Notes: a model not told the origin generated them from the sequence alone. A stretch of 21,521 bases of DNA from Dehalococcoidales bacterium (GCA_016844285.1 JAENIS010000013.1:1-21521); one strand, 5' to 3'; positions 7,664 through 14,665 are shown, counted from the first letter of the stretch. Translations and numbers: made by a program.

Positions 7664-7705
7664 ATAAATAAAAAAGCGATGGTCAGAGACACTCCGCGCC
7701 ATCGC
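7664..7705 (-). terminator. Intrinsic terminator (attenuator candidate) ahead of the double-cubane gene
   Basis: On the minus strand GCGATGG (7705-7699) pairs with CCATCGC (7682-7676) across a 16-nt loop, followed at once by TTTTTTATTTATT. It is oriented toward the dehydratase-superfamily gene, only about 20 nt before its ribosome-binding site, so it would stop transcripts from upstream before they reach the gene. On the plus strand no T-run follows, so it is not a plus-strand terminator. Confidence 0.62.
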
Positions 7706-7766
7706 CCCGGGTATGATTGTCCTGTAATCTATGACGTATTCGGTACTCCCCTCGCCATACGAAGAC

Positions 7767-7870
7767 GGAGGTCTTTCAAGCAGTTGACCGATGCAAAACT
7801 TGCATCTAACCGCTGGTTTCAGACTCAGCGGAAGCGGAATTGGGTATTCTCAGTCATTGCTCTCACCTCC
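7767..7870 (-). promoter_or_regulatory. Structured 5' leader, candidate riboswitch or attenuator
   Basis: In the minus-strand RNA, GGAGGU (7870-7865) can pair with ACCUCC (7772-7767), closing a domain of about 100 nt. Inside lie two perfect hairpins: CCGCUG/CAGCGG (7831-7826 with 7815-7810) and GAUGCAA-GUU-UUGCAUC (7806-7790). The closing GGAGGU is also the ribosome-binding site of a 10-codon ORF, so the fold would hide it. A competing GGUC/GACC pairing (7789-7786 with 7774-7771) is possible. With the terminator downstream this resembles a ligand- or translation-sensing leader, but I recognise no known riboswitch consensus (no T-box, TPP, cobalamin, lysine, SAM or fluoride core). The remainder of the 7645-8003 gap shows nothing else clear. 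Confidence 0.45.
7825..7857 (-). CDS. Possible 10-residue leader peptide MTENTQFRFR
   Basis: ATG at 7857 to TGA at 7825-7827, with a near-ideal ribosome-binding site GGAGGTG (7864-7870) 8 nt before the ATG. The stop codon falls inside the CCGCUG/CAGCGG hairpin, so ribosome position could alter leader folding. The peptide is not strongly biased to one amino acid (two Phe-Arg pairs at the end). It could be a regulatory uORF or a coincidence. Confidence 0.35.
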   Translation of the reverse strand: MTENTQFRFR

Positions 7871-8003
7871 CTTCTCTAAAATATTCGGATGCCCTCAATG
7901 TTTCTAAGTATAACACTAAGCCTAATCTTCTTGCCAGTAAAAGAGTTGTAGCAGCTTAGATTGTTTGGGGAATATTATGGTGTTCATTTAGAACCCATGA
8001 TTT

Positions 8004-8084
8004 TGAGGTCGTTTAGTAACCTATCCCCCTGCCCCCTTACCAAGGGGAGAGGGATAAAGGGTGAGGAGTTGTTAAACGACCTCA
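8004..8084. repeat. MITE-like element R2, copy a
   Basis: Perfect 12-bp terminal inverted repeats TGAGGTCGTTTA / TAAACGACCTCA bound an 81-bp element. Its core, ACCTATCCCCCTGCCCC, then TTACCAAGG, then GGGAGAGGGATAAAGGGTGAG, is shared in inverted orientation with copy b at 14855-14938. It contains no gene. It ends 12 bp before the -35 of the candidate DUF5679 promoter. Confidence 0.7.
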
Positions 8085-8096
8085 TGATGTTACTAT

Positions 8097-8126
8097 TTGA
8101 CATTGCAGGTACGAATGGTTTATCGT
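8097..8126 (+). promoter_or_regulatory. Candidate promoter for the DUF5679 gene
   Basis: TTGACA at 8097-8102 is a perfect -35. TATCGT at 8121-8126, 18 bp later, matches the -10 consensus at 4 of 6 positions. The start point would fall near 8133, just before the ribosome-binding site. Confidence 0.4.
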
Positions 8127-8149
8127 TGATATTTAGAGGAGGTGAACCA

Positions 8150-8290
8150 ATGCAAGCATACTGTGTTAAATGTCGCACCAAGAGAGAAGTCAAGAACCCG
8201 AAGGCGGTAACGATGAAAAACGGTAAACCGGCGACCCAGGGCACATGCCCGGTATGTGGTACCAAGATGTTCAGAATCGGTAAAGCGTAA
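8150..8290 (+). CDS. DUF5679 family zinc-ribbon protein
   Basis: 46 aa starting MQAYCVKCRTKREVKNPKAV. Two CxxC knuckles, C5/C8 and C33/C36, with a short basic middle, form a rubredoxin-like zinc ribbon. This is the DUF5679 pattern seen in Chloroflexota and some Actinobacteria; function is unknown, and the basic composition would suit RNA or ribosome binding. The ATG is preceded by AGGAGGTGA (GGAGG at 8138-8142, 7 nt away), one of the strongest ribosome-binding sites in the window. The frame is open further upstream, to 7961, but that part runs through the R2 repeat and is not coding. A 15-bp perfect hairpin follows, so this is probably a single-gene unit. Confidence 0.88.
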   Translation: MQAYCVKCRTKREVKNPKAVTMKNGKPATQGTCPVCGTKMFRIGKA

Positions 8291-8311
8291 TAGACCTAAA
8301 CCTAAGGAGCT

Positions 8312-8346
8312 TAGAAGGCTGAATATGAACAATATTCAGCCTTCTA
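8312..8346 (+). terminator. Strong hairpin after the DUF5679 gene
   Basis: TAGAAGGCTGAATAT (8312-8326) pairs perfectly with 8332-8346 across a 5-nt loop. No T-run follows, so it is not a classic intrinsic terminator, but its size and place suggest termination or transcript-end protection. Confidence 0.5.
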
Positions 8347-8420
8347 ACATAGTCACACATTTTGAAGAAAGGTTTGTAGACAGTCTCTAAACTATTACAA
8401 TCCGAAAGTGGAGATGAAAT

Positions 8421-8840
8421 ATGCCAAAACCAGTCCCGGTACCCGACAAGCTAAGCAAACCGTTTTGGGACGCTGTTCAGCAGCGCCGGCTGATAGTGCA
8501 GAACTGCACAGCCTGCAACAGGAAACAGTACCCTCCGGAACCAGTGTGTGCGAAGTGTGGCTCCGCTGAGCACCTTGAGTGGCGAGAGGTGAAGGGGAGA
8601 GGCAAGATACATGGCTATTGTGTGATGTATGACTCCCGCATTATCCCACTTCACGAGGACCAGCCCTTCAACATCGCGATTATTAAGCTGGAGGAGGACC
8701 CGGAGATAATGTTTTTCTCCCACCTTCCGGGGACACCGGCCGGCGAGGTTCCGCTGGGAGCTGCGGTCGAGCTGGTGTTCGAAGAGATGAAGCTAGAGCC
8801 AGGGCGGCTCATTCACGAGTGGAAGGTAGTAAAAAAGTAG
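8421..8840 (+). CDS. DUF35 Zn-ribbon/OB-fold protein, thiolase partner
   Basis: 139 aa, typical length. An N-terminal helix (KPFWDAVQQRRLIVQNC) leads into a zinc ribbon with C29, C32, C43 and C46, then an OB fold (REVKGRGKIHGYCVMYDS through AVELVFEEM). DUF35 proteins bind and often form a complex with a thiolase or HMG-CoA synthase encoded next to them, and are thought to help acyl-CoA entry. The benzoylsuccinyl-CoA thiolase BbsAB is a characterised case in which the Zn-finger protein (BbsA) is an integral subunit. Here the thiolase-like gene follows after 52 bp on the same strand. GGAG at 8410-8413 is 7 nt before the ATG. Confidence 0.9.
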   Translation: MPKPVPVPDKLSKPFWDAVQQRRLIVQNCTACNRKQYPPEPVCAKCGSAEHLEWREVKGRGKIHGYCVMYDSRIIPLHEDQPFNIAIIKLEEDPEIMFFSHLPGTPAGEVPLGAAVELVFEEMKLEPGRLIHEWKVVKK

Positions 8841-8892
8841 CGCACCCAATTCTCCATACCCTGTTAGTAGTATTCAGAAAAAGGAGCAGGCA

Positions 8893-10179
8893 ATGACTGA
8901 AGAGTACCCACTTTCGAGGAAGCGAACTAAAACCGGGCTTGGTGTATGGGAGCACCGGGGAAAGGTAGCCGTGGCGGGGATAGGCTTTGCCCCCACGATG
9001 CGACGCTGGGATGGAAGAGATATGTCCACCTCTGTGGGAGCCTTGACCATTGTCGCCGCCCAGAAGGCCCTGGACGATGCGGGGATTGGCAAGGGCGAAA
9101 TCGACGGAGTCGTTTCCTGTCCCATGGGCATGGGCGACACCTGGGGGCCGACCAGGCCGTACTTTGCCCCACCCTATGACACCGAGGATGGACTCAGCGG
9201 GACGAGTGCAGACTGGCTGGTCAAGAACATGGGGCTGTGGAACGCAAGGACCACCTTCCACGCACCGGCATGTTTCTCGATGGCTCTGACCACCGGAGCC
9301 CAGGTGGTGGGAGAAGGACTGGCCCATACCATCCTGGTGATTCGAGGGCTGGGTAACCCGCCGGGTCGTTACCACCAGATGCCGACCACACATTATTCCG
9401 GGGCTAGCCAGTGGACCGCTCCCTGGGACTGGCGGCTGGAGCCGCTGACAGCCTATAGCTTTGACCTGTACTGTCGCAAGTACAACACTAACCATGATAG
9501 GATGGCACCCTTCGTGTTAAACCAGCGCCGGAATGGACGCATGATGCCGGAAGGGTACTATGCCCAGCATCGGCCGGACAATGTGCTGACGGTGAAGGAC
9601 TATCTAGCCGCCCGATGGGTGGTTAAGCCTATGAGCATAATGGATATGGACATGCCCATCCAGACCGCTGTTGCCTTCGTCTTGACCACCGCCGAGCGGG
9701 CTAAGCGCATGAAGCAGAAACCGGTCTACATCCTTAACCATTGCTCGCAAAGGGGCAAGGTCCGGAGTACCACTGAAACCCTGGAGGAGACGGAGGAATT
9801 CGCTGATAATATTGCTAAGATGTGCTATGAGGGCTCGGGCCTCACTCCCAGCGAGGTAGACATTTTTAACCCCTACGACGGATACACCCTTTTCACCCAG
9901 TACTACCTGGAGGCCTTCCACTGGCACGGAGTGAAGCGGGGGGAGGCACACGACTTCTACGCCGGAGACATCAGTGTTGAGGGGCCGCATCCCTTCAGCT
10001 CCAGCGGTGGCAACAACGGTAATGGACGCACCCGCGCCTGGGGCCACTATGATTGCGTTCAGCAGCTGCGGGGACAGGCAGGCCAGCGGCAGGTCAGAAT
10101 AAAGGCCGAGACCGCCATCGCTGGTTCTTTCACACCCGGCACCTCCGATTGGATGGTCTACTGCAAGAGTCCTGATTAG
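8893..10179 (+). CDS. Thiolase-superfamily protein (SCP-x/BbsB-like)
   Basis: 428 aa; AAGGAG at 8881-8886 precedes the ATG by 6 nt. The N-terminal half has the thiolase start KVAVAGIGFAPTMRRWDGRD, AQKALDDAGIGKGEIDGVV and the nucleophile region HAPACFSMALTTGAQVV with Cys127. The C-terminal half has DIFNPYDGYTLFTQYYLE and GPHPFSSSGGNNGNGRTRAW, with His366 near where classical enzymes have HPxGxSG. The usual C-terminal CxGxG acid/base Cys is not visible, as in SCP-x-like and archaeal thiolases that work with DUF35 partners. The likely reaction is thiolytic cleavage (or condensation) of a 3-oxoacyl-CoA, together with the DUF35 protein. A few aromatic-rich insertions (for example GRYHQMPTTHYSGASQW near 158-174) may shape an unusual substrate pocket. 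Confidence 0.85.
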   Translation: MTEEYPLSRKRTKTGLGVWEHRGKVAVAGIGFAPTMRRWDGRDMSTSVGALTIVAAQKALDDAGIGKGEIDGVVSCPMGMGDTWGPTRPYFAPPYDTEDGLSGTSADWLVKNMGLWNARTTFHAPACFSMALTTGAQVVGEGLAHTILVIRGLGNPPGRYHQMPTTHYSGASQWTAPWDWRLEPLTAYSFDLYCRKYNTNHDRMAPFVLNQRRNGRMMPEGYYAQHRPDNVLTVKDYLAARWVVKPMSIMDMDMPIQTAVAFVLTTAERAKRMKQKPVYILNHCSQRGKVRSTTETLEETEEFADNIAKMCYEGSGLTPSEVDIFNPYDGYTLFTQYYLEAFHWHGVKRGEAHDFYAGDISVEGPHPFSSSGGNNGNGRTRAWGHYDCVQQLRGQAGQRQVRIKAETAIAGSFTPGTSDWMVYCKSPD

Positions 10180-10319
10180 AGCCTTGGCTTGAAGAGATAG
10201 ATAACAGATTTATTCTTGTGGTCTACTTGTCTTAGAGATGAGCAGTCCTACAAGAGTAGGTTGAACCGGTTTACACGAAGACGGCATGAAGATGCCATGA
10301 TGAAAGGAAAGAGCTATAC

Positions 10320-10688
10320 TTGAAGATACTAATCAGCTTTGACATCGACGGTACATTAGAAGTGGGGGACCCCCCTGGGCCAATCACGCTGGATATGGTG
10401 AGGAGGGCACAGGAGTTGGGATGCATCATTGGGCTTTGCTCGGATCGCACGATGAGTGAGCAACAGGGGCTAATGGATAAACACAACATCCAGGTGGATT
10501 TTGTGTCGTTGAAGTATATGTTGCGAGAAGTGAGGGACACCTTTAAGGCAGAGCGGTACTATCATACCGGTGATAGTGAGCTAGACAAGCAATTTGCGCT
10601 AAGGGCAGGGTTTGACTTCATATGGATGGACGCTGCCGCGAGTGAGCCGTGGGTTACCTTACGAGACGACGGTCAGGGCCAATTATGA
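10320..10688 (+). CDS. Small HAD-superfamily phosphatase-like protein
   Basis: 122 aa from a TTG start. HAD motif I is FDIDGTLE with nucleophile D8 and acid/base D10. Motif II is likely LCSDRT around S41, and motif IV is GDSELD around D85 and D89. K76 is a candidate motif III Lys. It has no cap domain, so it resembles compact HAD enzymes acting on exposed or protein phosphates. The 10180-10319 gap before it shows no clear gene; AAAGGAAAGAG at 10303-10313 is a weak ribosome-binding site. The stop overlaps the start of the next ORF (ATGA). It lies within the beta-oxidation-like genes but has no obvious role there. Confidence 0.72.
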   Translation: MKILISFDIDGTLEVGDPPGPITLDMVRRAQELGCIIGLCSDRTMSEQQGLMDKHNIQVDFVSLKYMLREVRDTFKAERYYHTGDSELDKQFALRAGFDFIWMDAAASEPWVTLRDDGQGQL

Positions 10689-10930
10689 TGATAAACCCGG
10701 GCTGCTGCGGTGATTCCCGTGACCACAATCCGACGTACGAACTCACCTGCGATGCGCTGGACATGATAACGGGCGAAGCTCTCATCAGTAGCGTCATACA
10801 ATTGAGTTTCTGGAACATAGTCGATACGGCACCAGCGCAATTGCTAATCAAGGTGGTGGCCGCACCATGTCATCTGCAGGAAGTATGCGGCATAAGGAGG
10901 GACTATGCCAGTATCATCGCCAACGGTTAA
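10685..10930 (+). CDS. Hypothetical 81-aa ORF, doubtful
   Basis: The ATG overlaps the HAD stop codon (ATGA), which would fit translational coupling. The ORF starts MMINPGCCGDSRDHNPTYEL and includes a hydrophobic stretch LISSVIQLSFWNIVDTAPAQLLIKVVAAP. It runs 26 nt into the enoyl-CoA hydratase gene, whose start is well supported, and that overlap argues against it. I recognise no family. It could be a real small protein, or leftover sequence between HAD and the hydratase. Confidence 0.3.
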   Translation: MMINPGCCGDSRDHNPTYELTCDALDMITGEALISSVIQLSFWNIVDTAPAQLLIKVVAAPCHLQEVCGIRRDYASIIANG

Positions 10931-11687
10931 ATACGAGACCAGGGACCGGGTTGCCTGGGTGACTCTTAATCGGCCAGAAGCAATGAATGCCCTCAACACT
11001 GAGATTCGGAACGCTATCGGCGAGGCATTCCTGGAGGCGACCAATGATGATGGTGTGCTGGTAATCATCGTTACCGGCGAAGGTGGGAAGGCGTTCTCGG
11101 CTGGTGCCGACCTGGCAGAGATGAACCAGCGTAATACCGGCAGAAAACGTACTGCGATAGAACTGCCGGAACGTGACACGGTGGATAAGTGCCCCAAGCC
11201 TGTTATCGCCGCCATTGATGGATACTGCCTTGCGGGAGGTCTTGAACTGGCATTGTGCTGTGATATCCGTATTGCCACCGAGAAGTCCCGCTTTGGCATG
11301 CCTGAGCCGCGCCGGAGCATACTGGCGGGCTACGGCCTGCATAATCTCTCCCGGGTTATACCCCTGGGAGAAGCCCTCTGGATTCAGCTCAGCGGTAGTC
11401 AGATGACTGCTCAGCGGGCCTATGACATCGGCCTTATCCAAGCCCTCGTCACTGACCGGAGCGCCCTCTTCGCCGAGGCAGAGCGTATGGCCGGTGAAAT
11501 CAAGCTGTGTGCCCCGCTGGCAGTACGTGCCATCAAGCGAATTGTCAAGGTAGGGCGCAACCTGCCGGTGGAGTACTCCTGGAAGCTGGCAGAGCCGATT
11601 ATGGCACAGATTGACAAGACAGAGGACCACCTGGAGGGACCGAGGGCCTTTGTCGAGAAGCGGGCTCCGGTGTGGAAGACGCGCTAG
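10905..11687 (+). CDS. Enoyl-CoA hydratase/isomerase (crotonase) family
   Basis: 260 aa, typical length; AAGGAGG at 10894-10900 lies 4 nt before the ATG. Crotonase signatures are VAWVTLNRPEAMNAL, AFSAGADLAEM (oxyanion-hole loop) and GYCLAGGLELALCCDIRIA with Glu114, followed by FGMPEP with Glu134. These match the two catalytic glutamates of rat mitochondrial hydratase, so water addition to a 2-enoyl-CoA is chemically plausible. The usual PGxGGTxRL loop is here LAGYGLHNLSR, a variation that may affect substrate choice. It faces the A2-B2 operon head-on with only 8 bp between stops. The context is acyl-CoA degradation next to the thiolase and CoA-transferases. Confidence 0.9.
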   Translation: MPVSSPTVKYETRDRVAWVTLNRPEAMNALNTEIRNAIGEAFLEATNDDGVLVIIVTGEGGKAFSAGADLAEMNQRNTGRKRTAIELPERDTVDKCPKPVIAAIDGYCLAGGLELALCCDIRIATEKSRFGMPEPRRSILAGYGLHNLSRVIPLGEALWIQLSGSQMTAQRAYDIGLIQALVTDRSALFAEAERMAGEIKLCAPLAVRAIKRIVKVGRNLPVEYSWKLAEPIMAQIDKTEDHLEGPRAFVEKRAPVWKTR

Positions 11688-11695
11688 TCTATCCG

Positions 11696-12934
11696 CTAAT
11701 AGACGACCTTCTCTTCAACCAGATGGCTAATCTCTTCATGGCTGAGGCCGAGGAGACCATTAAGCACGTAGTCGTTGTGCTCCCCCATCAGCGGGAAATG
11801 CCTCTGGTAGCGTGACGGTGTCTTGCTGAGCCTGGCCGGCGTGTCTTCAAAAGTATATCGTTCCAGGCCCGGCTCCTCTGGCTGCCAGAAGTGCCCGCGG
11901 GCAAGGAACTGCGGATTCTCATACATATCCTGAGCATTTTCCACGACTGAAGCAGCGACCCCGGCCTGCTGGAGCTTGAGCATGGCATCTTCTGCCTTCT
12001 GCGTTATGCTCCACTGTTCCACCAGCTTGTCCAGTTCCTCAACATTGTCCATCCTTCCTAACAGCGTGGAGAACCTTGCTTCGGATGTCCATGCCGGACG
12101 GCCGATAACCTGACAGAAGCTTTGCCATTCCTCGTCGTTGGAGACAGCGATCGCACACCACCTTTCTTCACCCTGGCAACGGTAAACCCCGTGTGGTGCT
12201 GCCGCGGGGTGGTGGTTCCCCCGCCGTTGGAGGACTCGCCCGTTAACACCGTAGTCAGCCACGGCCGTATGCAGGATATCCAGGCACCCCTCGAAGCTTG
12301 AACCATCGATGAACTGGCCCTTACCCGTCCGGCGGTGGTATTCCAGGGCGGCCATTACCACCGCGACGTACATATAGGGTGTATAGTGGTCGGCGAAGGC
12401 TGAACCGGGGGAGCAGGGCCGGCGGTCGGGCCAGCCCGTCAGGGAGACAATGCCCTGCAAGACACCCATGTGAGAGCCATGCCCCCTGAAATCGCGATAG
12501 GGCCCGGTTTGCCCGCCCATGGAAGCGCTGAGCATGATGATATCCGGTTTGACCTTGCGCAGCTCCTCGTAGCTGAGACCCAGCTTGTGAAAAACCGCCG
12601 TCGCGAAGTTCTCCGTCACAATATCGCCAATACTGACCAGCTTCTTCGCCAGCGCCACCCCCTTGGGGTGTTGCAGGTTCATCAGAACACTGTACTTATT
12701 CTGGTTATAGCGGCCAGCTTGAACATTGACCTTCCGAACAGGGTCGGGTTCCCCGATAAACGAGTCAACTCCGGCCCGGATAAAATCGATTTTGGTCTGG
12801 CTCTCTACCTTAATGACCTCGGCTCCGAAATCAGCCATGAAACCCACCATGGTCGGCTCCAGTGCCCCGGCACCGAACTCAATAATCCTTATCCCGCTCA
12901 GTGGCAGCTCTTTCGATGCTCTTTCCTGGCTCAT
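11696..12934 (-). CDS. Family III CoA-transferase (CaiB/BaiF), subunit B2
   Basis: 412 aa. The ATG at 12934 overlaps the A2 stop codon (ATGA); AAGGAGG lies 6 nt before it. Family motifs are PLSGIRIIEFGAGALEP, GAEVIKVESQTKIDF, KVKPDIIMLSASMGGQTGPYRD, FADHYTPY with the expected nucleophile Asp182, TGKGQFIDGSSFEG, PHGVYRCQGEERWCAIAV and LMGEHNDYVL near the end. It is closest to B1 among the proteins here, so the A-B module occurs twice. It is expected to work with A2 as a two-subunit CoA-transferase that activates a carboxylic acid, possibly for degradation by the nearby hydratase and thiolase. No terminator is visible in the 8 bp between this stop and the convergent hydratase stop, so transcripts may overlap. 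Confidence 0.86.
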   Translation of the reverse strand: MSQERASKELPLSGIRIIEFGAGALEPTMVGFMADFGAEVIKVESQTKIDFIRAGVDSFIGEPDPVRKVNVQAGRYNQNKYSVLMNLQHPKGVALAKKLVSIGDIVTENFATAVFHKLGLSYEELRKVKPDIIMLSASMGGQTGPYRDFRGHGSHMGVLQGIVSLTGWPDRRPCSPGSAFADHYTPYMYVAVVMAALEYHRRTGKGQFIDGSSFEGCLDILHTAVADYGVNGRVLQRRGNHHPAAAPHGVYRCQGEERWCAIAVSNDEEWQSFCQVIGRPAWTSEARFSTLLGRMDNVEELDKLVEQWSITQKAEDAMLKLQQAGVAASVVENAQDMYENPQFLARGHFWQPEEPGLERYTFEDTPARLSKTPSRYQRHFPLMGEHNDYVLNGLLGLSHEEISHLVEEKVVY

Positions 12935-14193
12935 ATCACCCCTCCTTCCATTAAGATAGCCAGCTCTTGCCGGGTTAGCCCCAATTCCTTGATGTAAACT
13001 TCCTGGTTGTGTTCGCCAATCAGCGGGGCTCGCCGGTAGTACTGGTAAGGCATCACATCGGAATGGAAGGGGGCTCCTCCGTAGACGATAGTATCGTTCA
13101 GCTCGGGATGTTCCACCTCGACCCAGTATCCTCTTTCCTGTAAATGGGGGTCTTCCATCAGGTCACGCACATCCTGTACCACAGCTATCTCCAGCCCCCT
13201 CTTCTGCCCTTCCATCATAAGCTCCCTCTTGGTATGATTCCCTGCAAAGGCACGGAAAAGCCCATTGATATAAGCGGCTTGTTCCTTATCAGGTGCAATC
13301 GCCTTAAGGACAAAAGGCTCCCATTTTTGGTCAAAAAGCTCTCCCGCCATCCCCTCACTGGCGAGCCAATCCCGCATTTGACGCCCGTACGTAGCTGTGG
13401 TCGCATTGATGAATACCGTCCCATCCTGGCAATCGAAAAACGTATCAGGCCGGCCACGCGAGCGAGAATGCACAAATACTCCGGCGCTGGTGCGGGTAGT
13501 CATGACTCCATGGCTCCTCCACATCACGGGGCTTGGCAGCGACTGCAAATTCACGCTCTCCTGGGAGGAGAGGTCAACATGCTGCCCCTCTCCCGTTCTC
13601 TGCCGGTACCAGTGGGCAATCAGCGTGCTGGCTGCTGCCGTTAGCCCACCATGCAGGTCTGCCACCGGTATGGAAATCTGCAAGGGAGGCCGGTCTTCAT
13701 CACCACACTGGAACATATAGCCGCTGGCGGCCATCGCCACCATATCAGGTCCCTTGAACTGGCTATAGGGGCCGTTTTGCCCAAAAGGTGTAATCGAGGT
13801 GAGGATGAGCCGTGGATTGATGGCGCTGAGAGCAGCATAGCCGAGTCCCAGGGTATCAAGGTAGCCAGGGCGAAAGCACTCCACGACGAAATCGGCGGTC
13901 TTCACCAGCCTCTTAAAAAGCTCCTGGCCGGTGGCACACTGGATGTTCAGCGTAATGCTTCTCTTGTTGAGATTGTAGGTAAACCAGTGCAAGCTCTTTT
14001 CAGGATGAGGGTCATTATGGTAAAAGGGCCCAATGCGCCGGGTGGGGTCGCCTCCGGGTGGCTCTACCTTGATAACGTCAGCCCCCATAGCGGCCAGTAT
14101 TCTAGCACAGTATACCCCACCAGTCTGGTCAGCTAAATCAAGAACTCGATACGGTCCCAGTGCCGTTTGTTCCCGTCCACTCTTTTCCAACAC
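12931..14193 (-). CDS. Family III CoA-transferase (CaiB/BaiF), subunit A2
   Basis: 420 aa. The start is GTG at 14193, 4 nt from GGAGG (14198-14202); the next codon, TTG, at 7 nt is an equally good choice. Motifs are GPYRVLDLADQTGGVYCARIL, GADVIKVEPPGGDPTRRIGPFYHNDPHPEKS, NKRSITLNI, LTSITPFGQNGPYSQFKGPD, PVADLHGG with nucleophile Asp179, and TGEGQHVDLSSQES. Long identical blocks with A1 (IGPFYH, DPHPEKSL/HPEKSL, FKRLVKTAD, LTSITPFGQ, APLIGEHN) show the two are paralogues. Unlike A1 it keeps the Asp. Its last codons (GlyGlyValIle) sit between the B2 ribosome-binding site and start. It is 58 bp downstream of the VOC protein on the same strand, likely one operon. Confidence 0.87.
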   Translation of the reverse strand: MLEKSGREQTALGPYRVLDLADQTGGVYCARILAAMGADVIKVEPPGGDPTRRIGPFYHNDPHPEKSLHWFTYNLNKRSITLNIQCATGQELFKRLVKTADFVVECFRPGYLDTLGLGYAALSAINPRLILTSITPFGQNGPYSQFKGPDMVAMAASGYMFQCGDEDRPPLQISIPVADLHGGLTAAASTLIAHWYRQRTGEGQHVDLSSQESVNLQSLPSPVMWRSHGVMTTRTSAGVFVHSRSRGRPDTFFDCQDGTVFINATTATYGRQMRDWLASEGMAGELFDQKWEPFVLKAIAPDKEQAAYINGLFRAFAGNHTKRELMMEGQKRGLEIAVVQDVRDLMEDPHLQERGYWVEVEHPELNDTIVYGGAPFHSDVMPYQYYRRAPLIGEHNQEVYIKELGLTRQELAILMEGGVI

Positions 14194-14251
14194 TGTACCT
14201 CCCTTAGAAATGCCAGATTACGCCATCAATCGCGCCGCTCCGTGGTGCATT

Positions 14252-14665
14252 TCAGCTCGATTTGTCACTAATTTGAATCCAATGGAAACCATCTGCATCA
14301 ACGATATTAGCGAGTGTTCTACCAGTGGCCGGGTTAAGCGCCGGAGCAGTGCCCTTGAATGACACTCCTTTACTTTTAAGTTCTTTAAAGACCTTGTTGA
14401 TATCATCCGCCTGAAAGGCGATATGGTTAAAATACAGAGGACATTCCGCTGCCTGCTCTTTCCGCTTCTTCAATGTCTCCTCGCTGCCCTGATGAATCTG
14501 AATGATAAAATCAGCGGCTGGTGAGGTTAGTTCTGTAGAAATAGATTTGTCCTGATGCTCGTTTCGTCTCAGGAATTTAAATCCCAGCTTCTTGGTTAAG
14601 TATTCCTCTGCCTGCTCCAAGTCACTGACAGTGAAATCGATATGGTCTATTTTACCCAGAGTCAT
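14252..14665 (-). CDS. VOC-fold (glyoxalase/epimerase superfamily) protein
   Basis: 137 aa from the ATG at 14665, which has GGAGG (14672-14676) 6 nt upstream; the GTG at 14680 in the same frame overlaps that box and is unlikely to be the start. Two beta-alpha-beta-beta-beta modules are visible: IDHIDFTVSDLEQAEEYLTKKLGF and FNHIAFQADDINKVFKELKSKGV, each with the conserved metal-ligand His (H8, H81). The other ligand positions appear to be Gln (Q56 in IIQIHQ, Q131 in HWIQI), where many glyoxalases and epimerases have Glu. Candidate roles are a methylmalonyl-CoA-epimerase-like step or an unrelated isomerase. It is first in the operon with A2-B2, so action on the same acyl-CoA is plausible but unproven. 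Confidence 0.8.
   Translation of the reverse strand: MTLGKIDHIDFTVSDLEQAEEYLTKKLGFKFLRRNEHQDKSISTELTSPAADFIIQIHQGSEETLKKRKEQAAECPLYFNHIAFQADDINKVFKELKSKGVSFKGTAPALNPATGRTLANIVDADGFHWIQISDKSS

Noticed and set aside
7732..7857. Reading of the leader ORF through two TGA codons as a selenoprotein of about 40 residues
   Set aside because: No selenocysteine-insertion hairpin is evident just after the TGAs and the product resembles no known selenoprotein; the hairpins fit an RNA leader better.
7961..8149. N-terminal extension of the DUF5679 ORF to 109 residues
   Set aside because: The extension crosses the R2 repeat; the ATG at 8150 has an ideal ribosome-binding site and gives the usual family length.
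8809..9495. 228-codon minus-strand ORF opposite the start of the thiolase gene
   Set aside because: It is antisense to a well-supported gene with clear family motifs; the translation is rich in Pro, Gly, His and Arg with no recognisable domain.
10914..11630. 238-codon minus-strand ORF opposite the enoyl-CoA hydratase
   Set aside because: It is a shadow of the crotonase gene, with no ribosome-binding site or family resemblance.
12470..12997. 175-codon plus-strand ORF across the A2-B2 junction
   Set aside because: It is antisense to two well-supported CoA-transferase genes with clear motifs and a coupled junction.
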